Source: Lachnospiraceae bacterium
GTDB lineage: Bacteria; Bacillota; Clostridia; Lachnospirales; Lachnospiraceae
Assembly: GCA_022799755.1 (NCBI GenBank)
Contig: JAAWOU010000033.1
Coordinates: 1-32,835, forward strand
Reading direction: 5' to 3'
DNA: 32,835 bases
Part shown: positions 1-6,356 of the stretch, one piece after another
Numbering within the stretch: position 1 is the stretch's first letter
Layout of the letters: each line of letters starts with the position of its first letter
Position numbers and translations under genes: made by a program
Notes under the pieces: model-generated
What the model saw: only the letters and a program-made list of their open reading frames with translations
The model's database searches: none
Told to the model about the DNA's origin: nothing

Positions 1-70
1 TGCTTAATTCTTCCCATTTTGTCTGCTTTGTTTCCATGTCTCCCATTTTATCCACCTGCTTTCTTTCCAT
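1..70 (-). CDS. 5' end of a gene leaving the window (unknown)
   Basis: The minus strand is open from an ATG at 68-70 to the window edge; a second in-frame ATG at 44-46 has an AGGTGG ribosome binding site five bases upstream and is the more likely start, giving MGDMETKQTKWEELS before the edge. A third in-frame ATG is at 35-37. The visible peptide is hydrophilic and too short to assign to a family. It lies downstream of the SymE-like gene on the same strand. Only the start is visible, so this is a tentative call. Confidence 0.35.
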   Translation of the reverse strand, partial: MERKQVDKMGDMETKQTKWEELS

Positions 71-187
71 AAACCACTGCCGGAAAATGTGTATTTTTCT
101 AAATCCCTATTATCTATTTCTATTATACACAGACTTCCGGCAAATTACAATAAGCCGAGAAACCTGTCTCCCGCCATTTTTTCCTTT

Positions 188-337
188 TTAATCTTTCAGG
201 ATAACCAGCTTATTCTGGGAACACTCCACAGACACGCTGCAGCCAATTTCAAAGCCCCACTGCTTCACCCAGTTCCCCTGCAGGATAATCTGCGGCACAT
301 TTTTCCCATTCCTTGTTGTAAATGAGTATGCTTTCAT
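188..337 (-). CDS. Short SymE-like toxin (type I addiction module family)
   Basis: A 49-codon reading frame runs from the ATG at 335-337 to the TAA at 188-190. Its C-terminal half reads VPQIILQGNWVKQWGFEIG followed by CSVSVECSQNKLVILKD, which matches the SymE toxin fold as I remember it: an 'L.G.W...GF.IG..V.V....N.L.I' pattern in a small swapped-hairpin, AbrB-like domain. Known SymE proteins are SOS-induced toxins or RNA-binding proteins controlled by an antisense RNA. The start is uncertain: the ATG is preceded directly by GGCAGG with little spacing. The frame upstream is open to a TAA at 368-370 with no better start, so the protein may be a 5'-truncated remnant. The neighbouring Xre pseudogene suggests a degraded accessory patch. 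No antisense RNA promoter was identified. Confidence 0.55.
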   Translation of the reverse strand: MKAYSFTTRNGKNVPQIILQGNWVKQWGFEIGCSVSVECSQNKLVILKD

Positions 338-392
338 CCTGCCGCCATGCCCAAGAAAGAAAACCCTTTACGCCAGCTTCCTGTCAGTTCAG

Positions 393-625
393 ATGGTTAT
401 GGCGATATAAAAATTTACTTATGAAATATTAGAAGAAAAAACATTTCTCTCAATCAGTTATCCTTTCGCACAGAAATGCAGAGAACACAATTAAGAAATT
501 ACAGGGAAAACAAGATACAATGTCTGGATATTGACATTCTGAAACGCCTGTGTTATGTATTAGAGTGTCATCTGACTGATTTGATAGAATATATCCCGCC
601 AGAAGAAACACAGACTCTGCAATAA
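393..625 (+). pseudogene. Broken Xre/Cro-type HTH regulator
   Basis: From about 440 to the TAA at 623-625 the plus strand encodes NISLNQLSFRTEMQRTQLRN, then a tail with DIDILKRLCYVLECHLTDLI and EYIPPEE. This is the small Cro/CI-type helix-turn-helix protein common in Firmicutes (about 65-75 residues). The matching N-terminal part, YEILEEK, lies in a different frame (420-440), joined across a run of six A at 436-441. A likely start (ATG at 393 or 399) is followed by an in-frame TAA at 408-410. The reading frame after the A-run also meets a TGA at 422-424 going upstream. The gene therefore carries at least one frameshift and one nonsense codon. The surviving ATG at 476 would give only 49 residues lacking the first helices. 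Confidence 0.6.
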
Positions 626-660
626 AACCTACGTTGTAAGAATTTTATTGTCACGAACAG

Positions 661-695
661 TAAAACCCCACGGAAGCACACACTCCCCTGGGGTT
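661..695 (-). terminator. Possible terminator downstream of rlmH
   Basis: A 7-bp inverted repeat (AACCCCA at 664-670, TGGGGTT at 689-695) with an 18-base loop lies about 55 bases past the rlmH stop. On the minus strand it ends GGGGTTTTA, a short T-tract. The loop is long and the T-run is short, so this is a moderate call. The stretch 626-750 holds nothing else I can support. Confidence 0.35.
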
Positions 696-750
696 AAAAA
701 TATAACTCTTATTCTCTTTTATTCCCAAGAACACCCATTCCTTTTCGCCT

Positions 751-1230
751 TTACTTATGATACGGCTCCCCATGTATAATCCGGAATCCCCGGTAAATCT
801 GCTCCAGGAGGATCACGCGCATAAGCTGGTGGGGAAATGTCATGTCGGAAAAGCTCAGGGCCATATCCGCCCGCTTTCGCAGGGACTCGTGCAGACCCAG
901 GGAGCCCCCGATGACGAACACAATATGGCTGGTTCCCCTCACTGTCAGGCCCTCCACCCACCAGGCAAAGCCCTCTGATGTGAGACGTTTCCCCTCTATT
1001 TCCAAAGTACAGACAAAGGCGTCCTCCCGGATTTTCTCCAGGAGACGCCCTGCCTCTTTCTGCTTGATCTGCTCCTCCAGGGCCTCGCTGGCTCCGTCGG
1101 GCGTTTTTTCATCCGCTACCTCCAGAAACTCCAGCCTGCAGTATCTGCTCAGCCGTTTCTCGTATTCCGAAATAGCGTCTTTATAGAACTTTTCCTTTAT
1201 CTTGCCCACACATGCGATACTGATTTTCAA
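751..1230 (-). CDS. rlmH: 23S rRNA pseudouridine-1915 N3-methyltransferase RlmH
   Basis: RlmH methylates pseudouridine 1915 in helix 69 of 23S rRNA using S-adenosylmethionine; it is a small homodimeric SPOUT (knotted) methyltransferase. The product has the family hallmarks: KISIACVGKIKEKFY at the N-terminus, the SAM-binding knot segment HIVFVIGGSLGLHESLRKRA, and the C-terminal MTFPHQLMRVILLEQIYRG with final GEPYHK. I place the start at the TTG at 1228-1230 rather than an upstream ATG at 1246-1248. GGAGG lies six bases before the TTG, and this gives 159 residues, the usual family length. It is the last gene of the long minus-strand run, 90 bases after the lipoprotein gene. Identification is secure; only the start choice is inferred. 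Confidence 0.95.
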   Translation of the reverse strand: MKISIACVGKIKEKFYKDAISEYEKRLSRYCRLEFLEVADEKTPDGASEALEEQIKQKEAGRLLEKIREDAFVCTLEIEGKRLTSEGFAWWVEGLTVRGTSHIVFVIGGSLGLHESLRKRADMALSFSDMTFPHQLMRVILLEQIYRGFRIIHGEPYHK

Positions 1231-1320
1231 GCTTATCCTCCATACCACAAATCCGGATTTTCAACTGCCCTGCCTCAGGCGCCTTAACCGCGCCTTACAG
1301 CCCTGGAAAATCTTTGCAGG

Positions 1321-2145
1321 CTACTCCTGCCCAAACAATCGGAAATACTGACGCTCCCCAGGCTCCTTGTTGTCGTATGTCACGCCCAGGTACAGGTTCT
1401 CCGCCTCATATTCTCCCGGAATCAGCCAGGCGACGGTCATCTCTTTGCTCTCCCCCTTGGGAAGCGCATAGTGGTAATAATCCGACTTGCCTACAGAGGA
1501 GGAAGACGCCGAGAAATAAACCGGCATACTGGACAGAACGCTCACTTTCCCCGTGGTGGGATCCCCATAGGCAATCATAAGCTCGCCGATGTGCAAATCC
1601 TCTCCCTGTTCCTCATTCACATTCCGGACAGTCAGGTCGCAGGTCAGAATCTCTGCCTCATCGATGCCGCAGGACACAGGGTTCCCTGACAGATCGTAAT
1701 TCTCCGTCCTCTCCTCCATCAATGCCCTGTCCAGCTGCGCCTCCTCCGGGGTGGCGGACAGCTTTGCGCTCTGAAGAGTGACTTCCAGCCCCGGCTCCAG
1801 AGTCTGTTCGTCAGCAGGATAGAGCACCTCCATGGTATCTCCCGCTTTCAGGAGCTTATCCGACAGCAGCACGTCCGTCTGCTCCTCGCCGCTTTCACCG
1901 GCAGCCAGCTCTTTTTGAGTCTGCTCATCTGCTTTTTCCGCAGACAAGTCCTGTGGCTGTGATGCCTGGTCTCCGACTCCCGGCTGCTCTCTTTCGTCAG
2001 ACACAGGGTCTCCCGACTCTGCCTGCTGACTGTCCCCCACGGCTGCCGGCACCATATCGCTTCCCGGCTCATCGCTCTCCTTGCCGCAGGAGGCAAACAT
2101 CATGCAGACCGCAACTAACGTCAGTGCCAAAACATTCTTTTTCAT
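1321..2145 (-). CDS. Lipoprotein with a DUF4352/DUF5067-like C-terminal domain
   Basis: This is a 274-residue predicted lipoprotein. Residues 1-20 form a signal peptide (KK, a hydrophobic stretch, then FAS-Cys20), so the mature protein would be lipid-anchored outside the membrane. Residues 22-100 are acidic and rich in Glu, Ser, Gln and Asp, typical of a flexible tether. Residues from about 105 to the end form a beta-rich region (LTCDLTVRNVNEEQGEDLHI, later YFSASSSSVGKSDYYHYALP and VAWLIPGEYEAENLYLGVTY). It resembles the immunoglobulin-like DUF4352/DUF5067 extracellular domains seen with Firmicute lipoproteins. No catalytic motif is visible. The start ATG follows GCGAGG at good spacing. The role is unknown; a surface binding or sensing function is a guess. 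Confidence 0.7.
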   Translation of the reverse strand: MKKNVLALTLVAVCMMFASCGKESDEPGSDMVPAAVGDSQQAESGDPVSDEREQPGVGDQASQPQDLSAEKADEQTQKELAAGESGEEQTDVLLSDKLLKAGDTMEVLYPADEQTLEPGLEVTLQSAKLSATPEEAQLDRALMEERTENYDLSGNPVSCGIDEAEILTCDLTVRNVNEEQGEDLHIGELMIAYGDPTTGKVSVLSSMPVYFSASSSSVGKSDYYHYALPKGESKEMTVAWLIPGEYEAENLYLGVTYDNKEPGERQYFRLFGQE

Positions 2146-2164
2146 AAGATAACCTCGCTTTCAC

Positions 2165-2177
2165 GCGCCTACGGCGC
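2165..2177 (-). other. Small GC hairpin in the leader of the lipoprotein gene
   Basis: GCGCC and GGCGC flank a three-base loop 20 bases upstream of the lipoprotein start, just before its ribosome binding site. No T-tract follows, so it is not a standard terminator. It resembles other short GC hairpins in intergenic gaps of this window. The rest of the 152-base gap (2146-2297) shows no clear promoter. Confidence 0.3.
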
Positions 2178-2297
2178 TGTCAATTCTTTCGAGATTATCC
2201 TATCTTGTCTGTGTATCCTTGTGTTTTCCTGTTTGTATCAATGTCGTATCTTTTCATTTCGCCCGGACCGGCTCTCTTCCGGCACGGCGTCTTTGCA

Positions 2298-3179
2298 TCA
2301 CAGACTGTCTGTCTCCCCTTTTTCGCCATAAATCATGTCATACACGGAATCGTCAATGAATTTCTCCAGAAAGCCCTGATCCAGATTCACAAACTGATAG
2401 TTCAGTTTTGCTTTGATGCATTCAAAACGTTTGAAATACAGGGCTTCCTCCGACTCGTCTCCCACCCTGCCGATTTCTCTGTCCAAATCCTGTCCATGCA
2501 GATTCTCCCTGCTCCATGTCAGCATGGCTTTGCGCAGGGAGTTCTCAGACTCTGCTTTTTTTTCAAATAACTTTGCGTTCTTCATGGATACGAAGCCCGC
2601 TACGATAAACAGAATAAACACTGCGGCCATCACGCCGTAGAACAGATAAGGATTGCTGAATTTCAAAGGAATCACGCCTGCGATTCCAAGCAATATGACA
2701 GTCATGCCCGCAATTCCCATGACGAGCAGTATCCAGGCAGAGGAGCGGTTCTCGCTGGCCCTTTCCGTGCTGTCCTGGTATAGGGCATATGTATAGCCCG
2801 CCCTCTGCTGCGATGCGCCCCTGTTCTGCCCGGACTCTTCCGCTTCCGAAGATTCCTCATATTCCGAAGCCTTTGAGAATCCCTCTGACTCCGCATCCGC
2901 ATCGGAAAGCGCTCCGGGTTCTTGGGACATCGCCGTTGCGGAAAGCATCTCGGAATCTATGGATTCCCTGGGGTCAAAAACATCCTCCTCATCCGTCAGT
3001 CCAGGTCTTTCCGCAAAATTCAACTCTGCAGCGGAAGAAAGCCTCTGTGAGCGCTCTGCCGCCAGCCGCTCCTCTTCCATCCGGACAAACTCTTCCTCTG
3101 TCACAAGCCTGCCGCCGCAGTCGGCACAGGTCGTGAATCCATCCCTATACTCGCTTTTGCATTTCGGACACCATGGCAT
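2298..3179 (-). CDS. Zinc-ribbon protein with two membrane segments
   Basis: The 293-residue product begins with a CxxC...CxxC zinc ribbon (Cys4, Cys7, Cys18, Cys21; MPWCPKCKSEYRDGF). A long acidic, serine-rich low-complexity linker follows to about residue 140. Two adjacent hydrophobic helices come next (about 148-168, WILLVMGIAGMTVILLGIAG, and about 178-197, YGVMAAVFILFIVAGFVSM). A charged C-terminal tail of about 95 residues (AKLFEKKAESENSLRKAMLT onward) is probably helical. The zinc ribbon and tail should both face the cytoplasm. It sits between the lipoprotein gene and the Dabb gene on the same strand. Zinc-ribbon membrane proteins of this layout are frequent in Lachnospiraceae but I know of no assigned function. 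The ribosome binding site (AGGT) is weak. Confidence 0.7.
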   Translation of the reverse strand: MPWCPKCKSEYRDGFTTCADCGGRLVTEEEFVRMEEERLAAERSQRLSSAAELNFAERPGLTDEEDVFDPRESIDSEMLSATAMSQEPGALSDADAESEGFSKASEYEESSEAEESGQNRGASQQRAGYTYALYQDSTERASENRSSAWILLVMGIAGMTVILLGIAGVIPLKFSNPYLFYGVMAAVFILFIVAGFVSMKNAKLFEKKAESENSLRKAMLTWSRENLHGQDLDREIGRVGDESEEALYFKRFECIKAKLNYQFVNLDQGFLEKFIDDSVYDMIYGEKGETDSL

Positions 3180-3291
3180 ATCTCATACCTGCTTTCTTCA
3201 TTTGCGGGCAGTGAGCCAAACATTGTTCCTATACAAGTATTTGGCGAATGCCGCGGAAATCAGTCCCCGGCCTTGCCGCGCTGGTAGCTCT

Positions 3292-3318
3292 ATGCCCTGC
3301 CAGGAGACTGCAGGGCAT
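3292..3318. other. Perfect 9-bp hairpin between Dabb and zinc-ribbon genes
   Basis: ATGCCCTGC (3292-3300) and GCAGGGCAT (3310-3318) pair perfectly around a nine-base loop. On the minus strand, the direction of the flanking genes, no T-run follows, so it does not look like a rho-independent terminator for the Dabb gene. On the plus strand TTTGACTT follows, but no plus-strand gene is present upstream. It could be an RNA processing or stability element in the minus-strand transcript. Confidence 0.4.
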
Positions 3319-3358
3319 TTGACTTGAATCAATTTGGCGTGATATTTGTCTTTATGTC

Positions 3359-3658
3359 TTAGAATTCAAAATCCATGCAGGCCCTGTTGCAGGTCACGCT
3401 CCTCACATACTTCCCGGCCTCCACATGGGCCGGGTGGTTCTGATACGCGGACAGCGCCTCCACTGTCTCAAAGGTGGAGACCAGCGCAATGTCCCGGTTA
3501 CTGGATGCCAGCTGATTCGGGAGCACCTGGATCTCCACTGCCCCCGGAACCAGTTCCCTGATCGGCTCCAGCAAAGCTTGCATCTTCGCCCCTGCCTCCG
3601 CTCTCTGCGCGTCGGAAAGTCCCTCCGCAAAATTCCACAATACAATATGCCTGACCAT
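3359..3658 (-). CDS. Dabb family (stress-responsive alpha-beta barrel) protein
   Basis: The 99-residue product starts MVRHIVLWNFAEGLSDAQRA and continues with a ferredoxin-like alpha-beta pattern: DIALVSTFETVEALSAYQNH and PAHVEAGKYVRSVTCNRACM. This is the Dabb domain (PF07876), which forms dimeric alpha-beta barrels. The bacterial members are mostly uncharacterised; some related barrels are small-molecule enzymes. The start chosen is the ATG at 3656-3658, preceded by AGGAGGAG at ideal spacing. A longer frame upstream to 3739 has no comparable site. The length fits the family (about 95-105). It lies 93 bases after nfnB on the same strand. Confidence 0.85.
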   Translation of the reverse strand: MVRHIVLWNFAEGLSDAQRAEAGAKMQALLEPIRELVPGAVEIQVLPNQLASSNRDIALVSTFETVEALSAYQNHPAHVEAGKYVRSVTCNRACMDFEF

Positions 3659-3751
3659 ACCCGCTCCTCCTGTCTCCATGGCTTTCAGCCATTTCATCTG
3701 CCTGAACAAAATTAGTTCACTGTCCGCTGTCTGCGGCAAATCATGACGATG

Positions 3752-5137
3752 TCACTTGCCGCTCAAATATTCGTCTATCCCTTTCGCAGCCGCTTTCCCT
3801 GCGCCCATGGCCAGAATCACAGTCGCCGCGCCGGTGACGGCATCTCCGCCGGCGTATACGCCCTCCTTGGTGGTCTGTCCGTTGGACTCCTCGGCCACGA
3901 TGCATTTCCATTTATTGGTCTCCAGCCCCTCGGTGGTGGAAGAGATCAGCGGATTGGGCGAAGTTCCCAAAGACATGATCACCGTATCCAGTTCCATGGT
4001 GAACTCGGATCCCGGAATCTCCACCGGGCGTCTGCGTCCGGAGGCATCCGGCTCGCCCAGCTCCATCCTGATGCATTTCATGCCCGTGACCCAGCCTTTC
4101 TCGTCCGCAAGGATTTCCGTGGGATTGGTCAGAAGATCGAAGATAATGCCCTCCTCCTTGGCATGGTGGACTTCCTCCACCCTGGCGGGAAGCTCCTCCT
4201 CGCTGCGGCGGTATACGATATGCACCTCCGCCCCCAGGCGCAGTGCAGTCCTGGCAGCGTCCATGGCCACATTGCCGCCGCCCACCACGGCCACCTTTTT
4301 GCTGTGCATGATGGGCGTGTTGGAATTGCTGTCAAAGGCTTTCATCAGATTGCTCCTGGTCAGGTACTCGTTGGCAGAGAATACACCGTTGGAATTCTCC
4401 CCGGGAATTCCCATGAACTTGGGCAGACCCGCACCGGAGCCGATGAATACGGCCTCAAAGCCCTCCTCCTGAATCAGTTCGTCAATGGTGACGGACTTGC
4501 CCACCACCACATTGGTCTCGATCTTTACGCCCAGAGCTTTCACATTCTCGATTTCCTCTGCCACCACCTTGCTTTTGGGCAGGCGGAACTCCGGAATACC
4601 GTACACCAGTACGCCGCCGGGCTCATGGAGGGCCTCGAAGATCGTCACCTCATAGCCCATCTTGGCCAGATCCCCGGCACAGGTCAGGCCTGCGGGTCCG
4701 GAACCGATGACCGCCACTTTCTTCCCTTTCTTTTCCGCCGCGCCCTGGGGCTTGATGCCATTCTCCCTGGCCCAGTCCGCCACGAAGCGCTCCAGTTTTC
4801 CGATAGACACAGGATCTCCCTTGATGCCCCGGATACATTTCCCCTCACACTGGGTCTCCTGAGGGCATACGCGGCCACAGACAGCCGGCAGGGCGCTGGC
4901 TTTGCTGATAATCTGATATGCCTCCGCGATGTCCCCTTCTTTCACTTTCTCGATAAAGGCAGGGATATCGATTGCCACGGGACATCCCTTGACGCACTGG
5001 GCATTCTTGCAGTTGATACACCTGCTCGCCTCGGCCTGAGCCTCTTCCTGATTATATCCCAGGCATACTTCCTCAAAGTTGGCAGCACGCTCTTTCGCAT
5101 CCTGTTCCCGCACAGGGATTTTCGTCAAAACGTCCAT
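3752..5137 (-). CDS. nfnB: NADPH-binding large subunit of the Nfn transhydrogenase (GltA-like)
   Basis: NfnB, with NfnA, couples NADPH oxidation or formation to NAD and ferredoxin by flavin-based electron bifurcation in anaerobes; it is homologous to the glutamate synthase small subunit. The 461-residue product has an N-terminal ferredoxin-like region with two cysteine clusters (CINCKNAQCVKGCP about 40-53; CGRVCPQETQCEGKC about 88-102). A FAD Rossmann motif follows (VAVIGSGPAGLTCAGDLAKM, about 146-165), then an NADPH Rossmann motif (VAVVGGGNVAMDAARTALRL, about 283-302) and a C-terminal FAD segment (GVYAGGDAVTGAATVILAMG). Length and domain order match NfnB or GltA small subunits. The adjacent nfnA and the absence of a glutamate synthase large subunit favour Nfn over GltBD. 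GGAGG lies 11 bases before the start. Confidence 0.87.
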   Translation of the reverse strand: MDVLTKIPVREQDAKERAANFEEVCLGYNQEEAQAEASRCINCKNAQCVKGCPVAIDIPAFIEKVKEGDIAEAYQIISKASALPAVCGRVCPQETQCEGKCIRGIKGDPVSIGKLERFVADWARENGIKPQGAAEKKGKKVAVIGSGPAGLTCAGDLAKMGYEVTIFEALHEPGGVLVYGIPEFRLPKSKVVAEEIENVKALGVKIETNVVVGKSVTIDELIQEEGFEAVFIGSGAGLPKFMGIPGENSNGVFSANEYLTRSNLMKAFDSNSNTPIMHSKKVAVVGGGNVAMDAARTALRLGAEVHIVYRRSEEELPARVEEVHHAKEEGIIFDLLTNPTEILADEKGWVTGMKCIRMELGEPDASGRRRPVEIPGSEFTMELDTVIMSLGTSPNPLISSTTEGLETNKWKCIVAEESNGQTTKEGVYAGGDAVTGAATVILAMGAGKAAAKGIDEYLSGK

Positions 5138-5222
5138 TTATTCTCAATCCTCCATATTTTTATACTCTGTGTCCTCATTTCCCATGCACCTACACGTCGC
5201 TTACAGCCAACCATACCTCACC

Positions 5223-5380
5223 TCGGCACAACCAATCGGTGCAAGTCCATAAGAACACCCACACCTCGGGCATTCTTTGCAGACTTAGATAACCTTTGCA
5301 CACTCCCCCCATGCCCACGCAGTCGGCACAAACATTCGGTGCAAGTCCGTAAGAATGCCCACACCTCGGGCATTCTTACG
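5223..5380 (-). repeat. Two hairpin units, direct repeat with 100-base period
   Basis: A unit at 5223-5279 recurs at 5323-5379, exactly 100 bases away, with about five differences in the first 54 positions. Each holds a stem-loop: 5348-5360 pairs perfectly with 5368-5380 (13 bp, CGTAAGAATGCCC, seven-base loop). The first copy pairs 5251-5260 with 5268-5277. The two changes in its stem become G-U wobbles if the minus strand is transcribed, but A-C mismatches on the plus strand. This suggests that minus-strand RNA, from the nfnA-nfnB transcript, is the functional form. No T-tract follows the stems. The gap 5138-5445 contains no gene. Confidence 0.65.
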
Positions 5381-5437
5381 TGTGCAATCTAGATTTTCTT
5401 AGCGCCGTACTTCGGCCGCTTAGAAAATCTTTGCACA
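5381..5437 (-). other. 57-base imperfect palindrome downstream of nfnA
   Basis: TGTGCAA (5381-5387) pairs with TTGCACA (5431-5437). Inside it, 5391-5399 pairs with 5422-5430, AGCG (5401-5404) with CGCT (5417-5420), and CCG with CGG around a short loop. There is one mismatch (5400/5421), a three-base bulge and a one-base bulge. It begins nine bases after the nfnA stop on the transcribed strand. No U-run follows, so it is better read as a processing, stability or attenuation structure than as a canonical terminator. It is followed directly by the two repeated hairpins before nfnB. Confidence 0.55.
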
Positions 5438-5445
5438 CTTCATAC

Positions 5446-6321
5446 TTAGCAGTTCCCGCACCCCCCGTGATGGGTATTCCCCTCCTGAAGCCTGAGGGCA
5501 GCCCTGCCCTCTTCCGTCTTATAGAGCGTCTGTCTTCTCATGGCCTCGTCGAAATTTACCCCATGGCCGTCGAACTCCGGCCCGTCCACGCAGGCGAACT
5601 TCACTTTTCCGTCCACTGTCACACGGCAGGCCCCGCACATGCCCGTGCCGTCCACCATGATGGGATTCAGGCTGACCACGGTAGGGAGGTTCAGCTCTTT
5701 TGTCAGCAGACAGACGAATTTCATCATGATCATAGGGCCGATGGCGATACACACATCATATTCTTTCCTTTCCGCCACCAGATCCTTGATGGTCTGGGTC
5801 ACCATGCCGCTGCGGCCGTAGGAGCCGTCGTCCGTGGTTATGTAGAGATTCCCCGCCACAGCCTCCATCTCTTTCTCCAGGATCAGCAGATCCTTGGTCT
5901 TGCTCCCCACGATGACATCCGCTGCAACGCCCTGCTCATGGAGCCATTTCACCTGGGGATACACCGGGGCAGCCCCTACGCCGCCGGCCACAAAGAGGAT
6001 CCTTTTCTTCTTCAGCTCTTCCGGCATCTCTTTCACCAGCTCGGAGGGGCAACCCAGCGGACCCACGAAATCGTGGAAAGCATCCCCCTCTTTAAGCTGC
6101 ACCATCCGATTGGTCTCTGCGCCCACGCACTGGAACACAATGGTGACGCTGCCTTTCTCCCTGTCGTAATCACAGATCGTCAGGGGAATCCTCTCCCCCT
6201 CCGCATCCATCCGCACGATGACGAACTGTCCGGGCTGGCATGACTTCGCCACCCGCTTCGCCTCCACGTCCATCAGATAAATGTTTGTGGTAAGCTCCTG
6301 TTTCTTTAAAATTCTGTACAT
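5446..6321 (-). CDS. nfnA: NAD-binding small subunit of the Nfn transhydrogenase
   Basis: NfnA is the ferredoxin-NADP reductase-like subunit (sulfide/dihydroorotate dehydrogenase electron-transfer family) that carries the NAD site, the bifurcating partner FAD and a [2Fe-2S] cluster. The 291-residue product has an FAD beta-barrel at the N-terminus (CQPGQFVIVRMDAEGERIPL, about 33-52). A nucleotide-binding domain follows (ILFVAGGVGAAPVYPQVKWL, about 110-129), then a cysteine-rich iron-sulfur loop near the C-terminus (GTGMCGACRVTV, then FACVDGPEFDGHGV). The tail ends GGCGNC. The start ATG follows AGAGGTGG. The zinc-ribbon/TPR gene upstream is 35 bases away, indicating one operon. A hairpin-filled gap separates it from nfnB, which is unusual since the two subunits act as a 1:1 dimer. 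Confidence 0.88.
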   Translation of the reverse strand: MYRILKKQELTTNIYLMDVEAKRVAKSCQPGQFVIVRMDAEGERIPLTICDYDREKGSVTIVFQCVGAETNRMVQLKEGDAFHDFVGPLGCPSELVKEMPEELKKKRILFVAGGVGAAPVYPQVKWLHEQGVAADVIVGSKTKDLLILEKEMEAVAGNLYITTDDGSYGRSGMVTQTIKDLVAERKEYDVCIAIGPMIMMKFVCLLTKELNLPTVVSLNPIMVDGTGMCGACRVTVDGKVKFACVDGPEFDGHGVNFDEAMRRQTLYKTEEGRAALRLQEGNTHHGGCGNC

Positions 6322-6356
6322 AGTCCACCTCTCTGTTCCCCTCCCTGGGAACCTCC

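Noticed and set aside
89..325. Open plus-strand frame of 78 codons
   Set aside because: It is antisense to the SymE-like frame, has no ribosome binding site and no recognisable product.
5203..5380. CRISPR-like spaced repeat
   Set aside because: Only two units occur, each a long hairpin of about 57 bases, with a 100-base period and no cas genes nearby; it does not fit a CRISPR array.
3743..5392. Plus-strand frame of 549 codons antisense to nfnB
   Set aside because: It covers the well-supported nfnB in the opposite direction, is rich in His, Arg and Gly typical of a shadow frame in GC-rich DNA, and runs through the hairpin array.
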